The notes beneath the pieces are model-generated. The model was not told where the DNA came from. It made no database searches and was given only the letters and a program-made list of their open reading frames with translations. From Amaranthus tricolor (Eukaryota > Streptophyta > Magnoliopsida > Caryophyllales > Amaranthaceae), in assembly GCF_026212465.1 (NCBI RefSeq), contig NC_080053.1, forward strand, positions 5,700,787 through 5,764,786: a DNA stretch of 64,000 bases, written 5' to 3'. How positions within the stretch are numbered: the stretch's first letter is position 1; every line of letters starts with the position of its first letter. Positions 25,601-37,000 of this stretch are shown piece after piece. The translations under genes and the position numbers were made by a program.

Positions 25601-26740
25601 GGTACTCTCACAACTTTCACTAATAATCTCTCAGTTTTCCTTTATTTTCTCCTACTCATGTGGTTCTTTTTATCTTTAATATATGTGAACTTGATACCTA
25701 AGTTCTAAATTTTAAAGGACTTAAAGAAAGAGCTGAAAGTCAACCCTTCTATGCATGTTTCTCCCAAGTCCCATTGGCTATTCTTTTAAATGATCCTTTC
25801 ATCTGCCACTTTTTACTTTGAATGTCACTCTTGTGAGGTTTTTTTGGGCTCCCATAGCTTTGTTTTGTGTTTATTTTAAAATTACTAAATAGTGTTCTTT
25901 TTATTATTTTACATTGCTGTTGGTCTTATTATCTTATTTAGATCATAGTTTTTTTCTTTTTTTTTTCTCTTTTATTGGGTTATTGGAAGAGCATTAAGAA
26001 ATTTTTTCTCCTTCCACTTTTTCCCATCATAGCATCCTCTTTTTAAGTTTTGAGAACAAATCAAGTAAATTTTGTGATCCTTTCTCTTCGTTGCGTACTA
26101 GTCTCAATCCTCAATCGATTAGTTTCATTGGGTTGAGAATGTATACATTTCATATCCAGCTAATGTTTGGATTTATGCTAGATCTAAATTGAACTAGCTT
26201 GTTGTGAGCTCAATTATATACTGATTGTAGTTAGAATTTTCTAGTGCGGTGATTTTAACAGTCTTTGTACGATATTCAGAAAGAAATTTGTAAGCTTGAC
26301 TTGCTTGTTAAATTGGTTCAATTGGGAGCTACATTGCTAGAGTTGGCTCCGCAGCAGTGGAGGAGATGACTGGTGATGATTTTGGGGATCAAAACCAACT
26401 TCACTATTGTATAGAATTGATAAGAACCTTTGTGTGAAAATAATTCTGAAATAATATAGCATTCCAGGGCACCTAAAAGGCTAAAAACTTTTCCCTCCAT
26501 CCCTAAATTGGTTTTAACATTTGCAACGTCACAAAGTTTTAAGTACGTTGTGTAACTGTCAATTATTATTTTATTAAGGATTGAGATGATGGGGTATTTT
26601 GCAAAACCATTGTCAATAATCACTAGGATTTTGATGTTTTCACTTAATATTTTTTTTTGTATTTTTCTCTCCTTAACACCAAACAAAACACAAACATCAC
26701 TTTAATGTTCACCAAACATAATTCCAATACAATTATGATA
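22601..26740. other. Non-coding region upstream of the nucleotidyltransferase gene
   Basis: No exon with a recognisable domain. From about 22900 the plus strand becomes T-rich like a plant intron, and there are possible splice borders (for example GTGGTAAAT near 23282 and TTTCAGC near 23440). A long 5'-UTR intron of the downstream gene is therefore possible but unproven. A short TTA/ATT microsatellite lies at about 23095-23122. Confidence 0.4.
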
Positions 26741-26749
26741 CATGACACC

Positions 26750-27873
26750 AGGGCGGACCCAAGATTCAAGAAATGGGGTTGCCCAATTCAAATTAGTATA
26801 CATTTCAATATTTTCTATTGGCAATTTTTATATGTTTTAAAGTATGACATAAGTAACTTTTATGTACTGTATATTCACAATAGAAAAGTATAAGGTAAAA
26901 GAAAAATGCATAAATAAAACAAAACAAAGGTAAAACTCCCTTAACTCGTTATAATGACAATTTGAACGGTAAGCAAGCGTAAACCAATTATATAAAAACC
27001 TTTGGTGTTAGCATTTTGAAAACCAAAAGTAATTTTTTAAAGAAATTATAGTAATTTTAGACTCAATGCGAAGCATTTTGTGGATCAACTACTAGAGTAT
27101 CTATATATGAGTGTTGGACTTGATACATATCATCTGAAAAAAAGGATGAGGCAAAGGACATGATATATTTAAAACACTACTATGTTATTTTCCTTGTACC
27201 ATATTTGACAGTAGGAATAAACAAATATACTTATTCGACATTCTACAAAAATTGAATAATTTGCTTAAGTATATTTGTCATATTAAAAAAAATATATAAT
27301 TGTCAATTTTTATTCTGACCCTATTATAACGTACTTAATTAATTTCATCCTATCAAACGAGTATATTATTTACCAATTTTCATGCAATTGAGAATTTTTA
27401 ATTTATATGTTACTTAATGCTAATCAAATAGCATCTCTATTTTTCTTGATTGTATTTAAAGTTATGCATATATATCAAATTATAGCATATATTTTTAATA
27501 CAATTTACTCATAAAATTATAAACCCATAAAATTCTAGAGTTGGAGTGATCTTAATGAATTGGAAACCATATAAAATAATTATATAGTTGTATTAATTAC
27601 AATATTAATATTTAAATATCATATAAATCAACGTGGTACTTTGATGGTTGTAATGTATTTATCGATCAAACTCGGACCTGTATAATTAATGCCCAACACT
27701 ACTCATAGTTTATGGAAGTATTTGATTAACAATGAAATAAATGTCACAAAGAAGTCATAGCCCAATGGCAGCGGGTGTTACATCTGAGGGCATTGTCTAG
27801 AATTCAATCCCTGTTGCAACCAAGCTAGGTACTTTATTGTTTTTTTTTTTTTCCTGATGTTGGTCCGCCCATG
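26750..27873. mobile_element. Non-autonomous MULE-like element, 1.1 kb
   Basis: The termini are inverted: AGGGCGGACCCAAGAT at the left, and GGTCCGCCC near the right end, giving GGGCGGACCAA on the other strand. They are flanked by the exact 9-bp direct repeat CATGACACC (26741-26749 and 27874-27882). A 9-bp duplication is the hallmark of Mutator-type insertion. The inside is AT-rich with no transposase ORF, so the element needs a helper. Near its right end it contains a tDNA-like segment. Confidence 0.7.
27757..27833 (+). repeat. tDNA-derived SINE-like segment
   Basis: CATAGCCCAATGGCAGCGGG resembles a pol III A box, and AGAATTCAATCCCTG about 35 bp later resembles a B box. The head resembles the one at 32606 (shared GTCATAGCYCAAYTGG). 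It does not fold as a functional tRNA. It lies within the right part of the MULE-like element. Confidence 0.5.
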
Positions 27874-27882
27874 CATGACACC

Positions 27883-28227
27883 ATCTTAGTATTTTTAAAG
27901 CAAAATATAATTAAAAGTAACATAAACACCTTGAGTTACTAAAGACATGGTGTTTGTCCTTTTGATATATTCTTCTTTTCTCTCTTCAAGTTTTAATATT
28001 TTTTGATTAAAATACTTTTACTAACACCCTTCTTATGGACATTTTTTTGTGGCTAAAAGGAGGAGAGAGAATATGTGATTATGGTGAGGTAAAGGTTGAA
28101 AGTGTGAAGTATAATGTACAATTGGTGGGCCATTCTAAAGATTGAAACGACAGAATTAATTTGGGATGGATAGACAAGGTCAAGCATTAGAACTTAGAAC
28201 TAATCAAAGATAAAGGAGTCAAAATTA
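27883..28227. other. Non-coding spacer
   Basis: A/T-rich sequence with no recognisable gene, RNA or repeat boundary. Confidence 0.5.
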
Positions 28228-28413
28228 CTTCCTCTGTTTCTTAAATAGTTGCTACATTTGCAAAGTATAAATAATATAGTGAAGTGAGATTTTTTTGATT
28301 CATCTCAATGCATCTTTTCATTATACCTATGTTAATTTTTAATGATTTTTAGTTATGTATAACTAAAGATATTAACAGTCAAAATAGTGCATTGGATAGG
28401 ATGAAACAAGAAG
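28228..28413. mobile_element. Stowaway MITE, 186 bp
   Basis: TA-flanked ends: CTTCCTCTGTTTCTTAAATA at the left and GATGAAACAAGAAG at the right. The interior has the family's ATTCATCTCAATGCAT block in inverted orientation, matching the cores of the copies at 32690 and 44626. Confidence 0.7.
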
Positions 28414-28647
28414 TATTGCAAACTAGTAACTACTAGCAAATGAAACATATCTTCAGTAATTTGTGTTTTGGAGAAAAATCATTACACTACTTTTTCAAAA
28501 AAGAAAAGAATAAATGAACATTACTTTCCTAAAATAATGATTTACTTTGATTTACTTGCTTAATTAATTTACAATCTCTTGCATACACCCAAGTTAAAGT
28601 TTATGCTATACTAGGTGAAGTTTGTGGCTTTTTGGTCTAGAAGATAC

Positions 28648-28880
28648 TCAATCCGTCCCATGGAATTGATAAAATTTTCCTTTTTAGTCGTGAAATTTGT
28701 TGTATTTTTTTACTTTAACTATCACCACTCTCTTTTTTAATTCCCATCACACATTTAACTTATCTTTTTATTTTATCTACACTTCCTCCCAACTCTTAAT
28801 GAAGTGCAACTTTTTCCCTCTATTCTTAATAAAGTGAAAAAGTTAACTTGTTGAAAATTTAATGGGATATGGAATATCTA
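28648..28880. mobile_element. Probable degenerate MITE
   Basis: TACTCAATCCGTCCCATGGA at the left and AATGGGATATGGAAT at the right look like eroded complementary Stowaway-type ends around a T-rich interior. Confidence 0.35.
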
Positions 28881-29006
28881 AGACATCAAAAGATTTACCT
28901 TGAGTACCATGCTGGCGCGTTATATTGTAGCGAATTGCAGAATAAATCCTACTCGAGAGTTCCATGTCTATATAATATAATTGAATTTATGTATACACCT
29001 AAACAT

Positions 29007-29233
29007 CATAGAGCAAAAATGTGGTGATGGTTGCGATTGCGGTAACGAAACGATGATGCGGTAACGAAGTGATGCGTTTATCGTAACGCCTAAATATCCG
29101 TGAAATCCAAAAGATATCCCTTGATACGGTCCAAACGCAGTTTTTTTTACACCTTTAAAACGCGGGAAATATCAGTTTGTTATTTTTAAAAACCTTTACA
29201 ATGCACTTGATGCGGCCTTGTTTTTACACTATG
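29007..29233. mobile_element. hAT-type MITE, copy A
   Basis: A 227-bp element beginning CATAGAGCAAAAATG and ending CTTGTTTTTACACTATG, that is, CATAG-type inverted ends. It is flanked by the exact 8-bp repeat CTAAACAT (28999-29006 and 29234-29241), the duplication length typical of hAT elements. The interior, with ATCGTAACGCC, GATATCCCTTGAT and AACGCGGGAAATAT, is shared with the copy at 63271 and, more weakly, with those at 42656 and 37059. No coding capacity. Confidence 0.75.
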
Positions 29234-30764
29234 CTAAACATGTGATTTGGGCTCACTGGTTTTGTACTTTTAAATTAAATACTTAATGTTATGGACGTTA
29301 GTGATGATGAACTTGTGGTGTTTCTCTTAGTAATCATTCTAATATGTAAAAAAGAATTAGATGTTTGTGAACTTCTAAATATTATCTTTGAGTTGATGCG
29401 TGTGTTGAATAAAATTTGCTAGTGTAAGTGTCCTTAATTTTCAAGAATTTTTCTCACATTTAATTGTGAAGAATAAATGGCGTAGTTACCATCTAAGTGT
29501 TTTTTTATATGTGTAAAGTTGGAGAGAAGGGTTGTAGAATTGAGTATTCTTTTTGCGAGTGAAGCTGTATTGTATGGCTGCATTGTATGGGATATTAAAC
29601 AAGTCTTCATATTTTAACCGTTAAATTGAGGGTTTTAGGTTCTACTTTCACGATGGAAGTTTGACAAAGAAAGTGTGTAAGCTGTGCCTAAGAACTTTGG
29701 TGAATGTCGGTTTATATCAGGATTAGTGTCTATAGTATAGATATTCTAATTTTTGAGAATTGTTATTTTCTCTAAATGCATTGCCACCAAACAGAGAGGA
29801 TTTTACTGTGGGTGGGGTCTGGGGAGGTTTTGGTTCACACAGCCTTTCCCCTAATAAGCAGAAAAGTAAACATAAATGTCAGACGTCTGTTGTGAGAAAT
29901 TGTTAATCGAACCTAAATGTAAAAATTAGTTCTTTGAACTTTTATGTGGCGGTATATCCAAATAGATTCAAATACAAATATTTAATGTTTGATTTCAATT
30001 TTAAATGAGGAAAAGAAGTTTTTGGTGTAGCTAAGAATGCATTTATGGTAATAAGTATGAGATCAAATGAAATCCAAAAAGAGCCTTATTTTCTTCCTTG
30101 TATTAGTGATTTGGTTCCAATGGATAGTAGTACTTACCATAAAAGTTTTGTTTGTTTGTGAATTTTCACACTTCATTATGGATCAACTTTCTTTTTCCCT
30201 GGAGTTTAAGCGTTTCTTGCAAAAAGGTAAAATATTGATTTTAACGTTTTTCATTTTGTTTAAAGACTCTATCATGGCCATTCAGTGAGAGCGTACCCTT
30301 TAACCTTTACTCTTTTTAATTCTTTTTTTTTTTGAAAAAACTCTAAAAGGTTTTCCCTCAGATAGTGCTATCTGACAGTAAATATCTGTTTGGCATTTTT
30401 TTCACCCACTAGAAGGAGGGTAAGGGGGATATATATAAAGGAATTATAATTCATCAGGAGTTGGTTTCAATTCTGGAGTAAATGCTGTCGTGTGCCTTTG
30501 GAATCTCAAGTTGAGCAGTTTAATTTTTATTTCTCAATTTTGTTTGACTTCCATTAAAATGCTCCTCTTCTTTAGTTGATTGTATTATATTCCCTTCTTT
30601 CTTCTAATTGATCTAATGTGATGCAGAAAGCAGTTGTCTTTTTTGATTCATTTTTTGCTGTGCTCTGTGAGATTCTAACTTGCTTTTTTGTACATCATTG
30701 AATGCAGTTGAATGGCATGATTTTCTGCGGTTTTGTTTCTGAGTTTTTTTTTGATTTTTTTTAG
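29234..30764. other. Probable promoter / leader region of the nucleotidyltransferase gene
   Basis: No domain-bearing ORF. The sequence becomes increasingly T-rich towards 30764, ending in a run of T and TTAG, so a spliced leader is likely. I cannot place a TATA box or a transcription start. Confidence 0.35.
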
Positions 30765-30789
30765 GGAAAAAGTTCAAAGTTTTCTGGAT
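30765..30789 (+). other. Likely last piece of the 5' leader, before the ATG
   Basis: A T-rich tract ending TTTTTTAG (30764) looks like a 3' splice site. The following 25 bases would be leader directly before the start codon at 30790. The reading frame stays open upstream to 30733, but that part is T-rich (Phe-rich when translated) and is better read as intron. Confidence 0.4.
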
Positions 30790-31029
30790 ATGATGGATAT
30801 TCAAGATTTACATTCACCTCTTCCATCATCAGTTTCAACTTTCTCGTATTCATCGAGTTCTAATAGCGACCTGCAACCTTTATCCGTTGGTGCCACAAAA
30901 TGGCAGGTAGGTGATAATGCAGCTCGACAGATACTGTCTATTGTCCAGCCTAATGCAGATTCTGAGGTTAGGAGGGAAGTGATAATTGAATATCTTCAGA
31001 GACTTATTGAAGATACTTTTGGAATTAAG
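30790..31029 (+). CDS. Nucleotidyltransferase exon 1
   Basis: 80 codons, phase 0 at its end (AAG then GTGCAA). It encodes a Ser-rich N-terminus and the helix ending IEDTFGIK, which leads into the active-site strand of the next exon. ATG-ATG start; the first Met is chosen as the most 5' one after the likely leader splice site. Confidence 0.85.
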
Positions 31030-34000
31030 GTGCAAACTTCATTTCTATCTCTATTTCATTTATGTCTGCATTGGAAATTTGCTAGTCCCTTTTATTTCGA
31101 GTATTGGATGACTTAAATGTTGATTAGTAAGTTCTTCATTTTCTTAAGGAATGTACATCATTACTGATAGCGATGCTTTGTAAGGGAAGAGAAGGTGGTC
31201 GTCAATTTTTGTAGTCCTAATTACTCTTTGTGTGCAATTCTAATCTTTGTTATTCATGACCCTGTTTTTTTGCTTTATTTTTAAACTTTTTATTTTTATT
31301 TAATAAAATTGGACTTGAATGTTCCCAAGTCTTACCCACTTTTTAAATCTACTCACTTTTTGATTTTTAAATTCAAGTTCAATTCCAAGGTTTGTAAATT
31401 TTCTTAAAATATTCAAAAGTGTTATTTGTTCTAGTAGTATATACAAAATAGACCTAGAGTATCGAAGGCATATTATAAAATGGCTTTGTTCTTTTGACTG
31501 GGTTCCTCCAAAACTTGGATTTATTATTTTAGAATAATAAAGTGTGATTATTTAAAGATTTTGGGTTAAACTTGACTTTGTTCTTGTTCAATAACGTTCT
31601 CGCATTCATGGAGTTGATTTTTTTCCTACTTTTGTTCAATGAGACCTTAGATGATGCAAGTAGTGGCAGACCCAGAACTCACCATTAGTGAGAGAACTAC
31701 TTACTAGCCACGGGTCAAAATTTTGGGTTACACTTACGAGTGAAAATTTTCGGGTTACTAGTAAACTTATCAGATTGATCGGTCGTGTATGACCTAGCAG
31801 GTTATATAGTTATCAATTATGTTATTCTGATTGCTATAAAATAGCTAAAAATACTATGTAATTATTGTTCTTTGTTAGAATTTTTAAAATATATTTTCTT
31901 TATATATTGAGGAAAAAACAACTTTTTAGGTCATAATTGTGCAATATTAAATAATATTAAAAATTAACAAAATAATATTGGAAAAATTACCGTGAATAAT
32001 ACATCCTTTTGTTAATTTTCCTACAATAATACCAACTATTGATTAACTATGAATAATACCAACTTAGGGGGTATTTTCCTAGAATAATACCAACTTTAGT
32101 TTATTAACTAATTTACCATTTTTTTTGTCTTATAATCATCTATAGTTTGATTTTTAACATATTAGGGATGTTTAAGGAAAACACCCCTTTAAGTTGGTTT
32201 TATTTATGATTAATTAATAGTTGGTAATATTGTAGGGAAATTAACAAAAGATTGTATTATTCATGGTAATTTTTCCAATTATATTAGATAACCACTCAAA
32301 AATATTGATATAAATCTCAAACGGAAAAATTCACCAAACTTTAGAAAAAATGGGTAGGGTAGGTCGATTCTTGTTCGGTTGTTTAATTAGGAGTCCAATG
32401 TATTTGAATAAACTGATAGTCATTAATGCCTTGATAGGTTAATAGCATTATTTGCACGCTAGTCATGTATTTAAGCGAGATAGCTTGTCAAATATTATAC
32501 AAGAATCAAATCTAAGAAACTTAAATGGCAATTCAAAAAAGAAACTTAAATAGGACCATGGGAGATTAAAATATTAAAACTAAACAAACCATGTAATCTT
32601 TGCAAATTAGGTCATAGCTCAACTGGTTAAGCAACGCGCCCATCATCTACCCTCTTGGTCGTAGGTTCCATTCCTGGCGCTAGAAAATACTTCCTCCGTT
32701 CCAAAATACTTGCAACCTTTAACTTTTCACGCAGGCCAAGGCACTAATTCAATTTATAATCTATAATATCTCTAATTATGTATATTAAAAAAATTATAAA
32801 AATTTGATATTAATAATCTTTGCATTGAGACAAATCAAACCGGATCTCACTTGACCATGTTTTAACCTATAGATTATAAACTAATCACAAATTAAGATGG
32901 TAAATAAATAGTGTCATTTTTCTAATGTAGCAAGTAATTTGGAAGGAGAAAAATTTATTTGGCCAGTGCCCTCACGTGGGCGTGTGAGGTGATGTGGGTC
33001 TGCCCATGGATGCAAGCTTGCTGAAATGATCATGAATTGGAAAAAGTTGTTTTTCCGAACCTTTTTTGAAAATGAATTTTAAAAGACTTTACATAGACTT
33101 GCTGATTAATTAATTTAAACTAATGCATACTATGATTAAAAATGGGCCACAAGAAGTTTCCATATGCTATTGTGACATCGTCACTTCCCAAACATTCTAA
33201 TCCTCTTTGTAACAGAATGTTGGAGAACCTCACAAGTGTCTTTATTTGATAACAGTAACCACCACTGCAAGAACTTCAAAGACAGTTCAAAGCCTATAGT
33301 GGATTTTGTTTATTGAGTCCTTCATTAAGTGTTTTGGCAGCCATCTAGTTTTATGCACTCATAAAACTCGCCCCTACATAAGATTGGTGATAAGGATTTT
33401 TCTGGAATATTTATGGAGGAATATTGATTTCTTGTTATCAGAATCAATATTCAATATAGATAGAAATTACTTGCTGAACATGATGGCAGAGGTACATGTT
33501 GATAACAGCATGTCACAGTTAGCTGTATTTCCTTTTCTATTCGGAGGTTGACTATGTCAGATGTGATTTTGTTTTTATCATAGCCTTTAGTTATGCTTCG
33601 TTCTAGTAGAAGAGCTGAAGGTGCTTTGTTTTGAATTTTTCCAGGTCCTTCCATTTGGATCTGTGCCTTTAAAAACATACCTTCCACATGGAGACATTGA
33701 TTTGACTGCAGTTAATTATTACACCTCTAGTGAAGATTTAGCTGCAGGGATCTGCAGTCTCCTACAAAACGAAGAGAAGTACAATATTACTTTTCAAGTG
33801 AAGGATGTGATTTGTGTTCCTGCACAGGTTTGACTCTAGGTCTATGCTATGATTTACATATTGTTCATACAGTGACATTCTCTTGAAACAGCACTCCAGC
33901 CCCTGCCCTCTTTTCTAGGGTGGGGACTTTTAAAAGCAGTATATGCTGTCTTGCTCTACAAAAATCAACGCCTTGTAGGACATTACTGCAAGTTCATTTA

Positions 34001-37000
34001 ATAGTGCTATAGCTGCATATACGTATAATTTGTGTACTCAAAAGCTGTCTTAATTAGCAATAAATTAGAGACAGCTTTTCATGAGGTATGGCCGAGTATA
34101 CAAACCCCTTACCTTGCCATGACAAGAGCTTCCTTTGAAGCATTGGATGAACTCGATGTATTAATGTTTAAAGAAGTTTGATCTGTCTGTTTTTTGTTTA
34201 AGCCTGAATACAATCATTGGTGATAAACCATTGTAAATTTTGTCTGAATGAATTCATTGGTAATTGTATTTGTCCAAATTTTGGTTGGATATTTAAATTT
34301 ACAATTGATGATTTGGTCAAGGATTAATATGCTTGTCTGTTTGTTGTGTTCAAGTTTTGCTTGTCAGACTGAAATTGAATGATGTTACGTGAGGTGGATT
34401 GAGATCTTAGCATGTGCAATGAGCCAACAACATTGTAAGCATCCAAAAGTGGGATAAAGATGTTTTGCTGCTATTATTAACATCAACTAATAATTTAATT
34501 AATTGAAGCATATTCCAGAAGAAAATCTACGTAGGTTTAATCATGTTACATTGGGCTTGATCCTAATTGACTCAAGATTATTCCTAGTGCAATTGATGTG
34601 TAGGCTAAGTGGCGGCAACACTACTTTAAGGTTTCATTGAATGCTGGAACTAATTGCTAATTTGATTTAACAATTATGAAGCCCCAAATAATATTTGTTC
34701 AGTTAAAAGGAGTTAACTTGATTTCAGTGAAAATTTGAGTCAATTGAGGAAAGTGATTTTAGTCTGTCACATTGTCTTGGATTGTGATTCATAACATATC
34801 TAGAATGGTTGGCGATGGTGAAGTTTGATTTAGTTTATCTTTTTTATGAGGTGATTTGATTATGTGCATCATATAGGATTCTCCTTACCCACTTAGTTTA
34901 TGGTCAACTTTGAAATCTACTGTGGAGGCTGGAGCAACTCTAGTCACTTGGAAGAAGCCTTTGTGGTTTTTAGTATGTTATTAAAAGTTTCACTAATGTA
35001 AAAATTACAGCTATATGGATCAATAAGTTTTATCATTATGTAGATTTATAGTATTAATGAGGCATCTATATCATATCTTGTCCTTTGTATGGGGAACTTC
35101 TTATTAATGTAGATGTAGAAATAGGATAAGAAATTGTTAATGTGCACCGCTCTCGGTCTCTTCTTTCTCCTTCCCCCTTATGTTCAATTTTCTCTTCCAA
35201 ATTCTGATTATCTTTAACTTTCATCTGCTTCCCCTGCCTTTCTCTATCTCGTTGTTTCTAGTGACAGCCTTGCCGCTTCAATTTTTCTTCGATTATTTGT
35301 TATAGACATTGTACTTTCTATATATCAGGATCTTTCATTTCTATATCACTGGACTAGCATAATCTTCTTTTAATTCTTTTGTTGCACCTTTTTTTTATAT
35401 ATTTTCCCAAGCATGAGGTAATAAATAGCTGCGTATATGAAACACTCTAAGAAACTAAATTCTGAATACAAATTAGAGACTAACATAATTATAATACTGT
35501 ACCTAATACCAATTACACACACCCACCCCCAAAAAAACCGAGAACCATTTAATGTACAAGCCAGTCACAACTTGTTAAAGTTTTAACTATAACTGAATTA
35601 TGCATTGATGTATGCCCGACTTGACTCATCAAAGTCTCGAGTCAAGATATATTTAAAATAGCTCTAGATTCAACTCGTTGAGTTTTTGAGTTATATTTGA
35701 GTTTCTTGCATGCAAATGCTTGATTAAATCCTTTAACCTTTCTGCTTTGAAGCTTCCTCTATGGTTTTTCCGCTATTACCTAACGTTTTTTGAGGTAGGT
35801 TTGCATTTTTGGTTGCCGTTTCAAGTAAGAAATCAAAAATAAACTTAAATTTGAAATCACGATCTTCTCAAGTCAAGTTTTAGCTTGCTCAAGATTAACT
35901 CAACTCTTGATATCTGGTATCAAGTTTTGAATTAGTGTTAGAGTTCAACTCACTTAGCATTCCTATGGATCAACTTGTTTTCTCCTTCCAAGAAACAACC
36001 AATGATTCCATCTCTAACACAAATTGCCCCAGCCTACAACTCAAGAGATCAATAGTTGAGAATCAAGATAGACTTTTTGTAGGATTTTCAAGGATGGATT
36101 CACATGTAATATTAAAAGGATAATATTTGTGTTCAAGTTGTGAGGACTGTATTGAAGTGTAAGGATCCATGGCCACATGCGAGTAACATAGTGCAAAAAC
36201 TAGATTGGTTCGCCATGTCACAACCGTATCGTAAAGGTTTTTGAGCTTACCATGGCCGAAATATAGGCTACATTGACCGCGAAATTATTTGCATTGAACA
36301 TGAAATTCATTCGCGACCGTGACCGAAATCATATTTTACGCATCCTCACCATATCTCCTCTCTCGCTACATATTGATCTTCAAACCAACCATTTGAGATA
36401 ATGAAATAAAGCTAAGTGCTGAATCTTTTTTGTAAAATAGAGTAAAATCAATAAGTATCTTTATCATAGAAGTCTTTGCATTTGAGCTCAATATATCAAC
36501 TCAAAATTTCAGATATATGTAAATTAAGTTAAAGCTATCTAATTTGCACTTTCAGGATCTTTAGTTATAAAATACTAGTTTGAATTTCGTGCCAATTACG
36601 AATAAGTTTTTCAATAAGCTAATGTCTATTGATATAGTCATTATTAAGTGTTTAAGATATATGATACTTGACTTCTTTCTAAATATTGTAATTAATTTAC
36701 CTACCTATTTTAGCTTGAAAAATTTTCACGTACTTAGTTTAGCTTTAAAATATATTCAGATATTATTTCTAATTGTCAATTACATATATTCTTTAGGTTG
36801 GAAAAAAAATTATTGTGTTGAGGACACGTGGTGTTGAAGTTTTGGCTTTAAGTATATTTGTATTAATAAAGTAACTTCAACACATTAAATCTTCGTATGA
36901 TACTAATATCTGATTCTTATGCCCACATAAATCCGATGGAAAATGTTAATCTTGATAACTTGATTCAAAGTTGCATCTAACATGTGGTTGTCCTTTAAGT

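Noticed and set aside
32606..32688. Functional tRNA gene
   Set aside because: A and B box-like motifs are present but the acceptor stem does not pair and the anticodon arm is unconvincing; better explained as a tDNA-derived SINE head.
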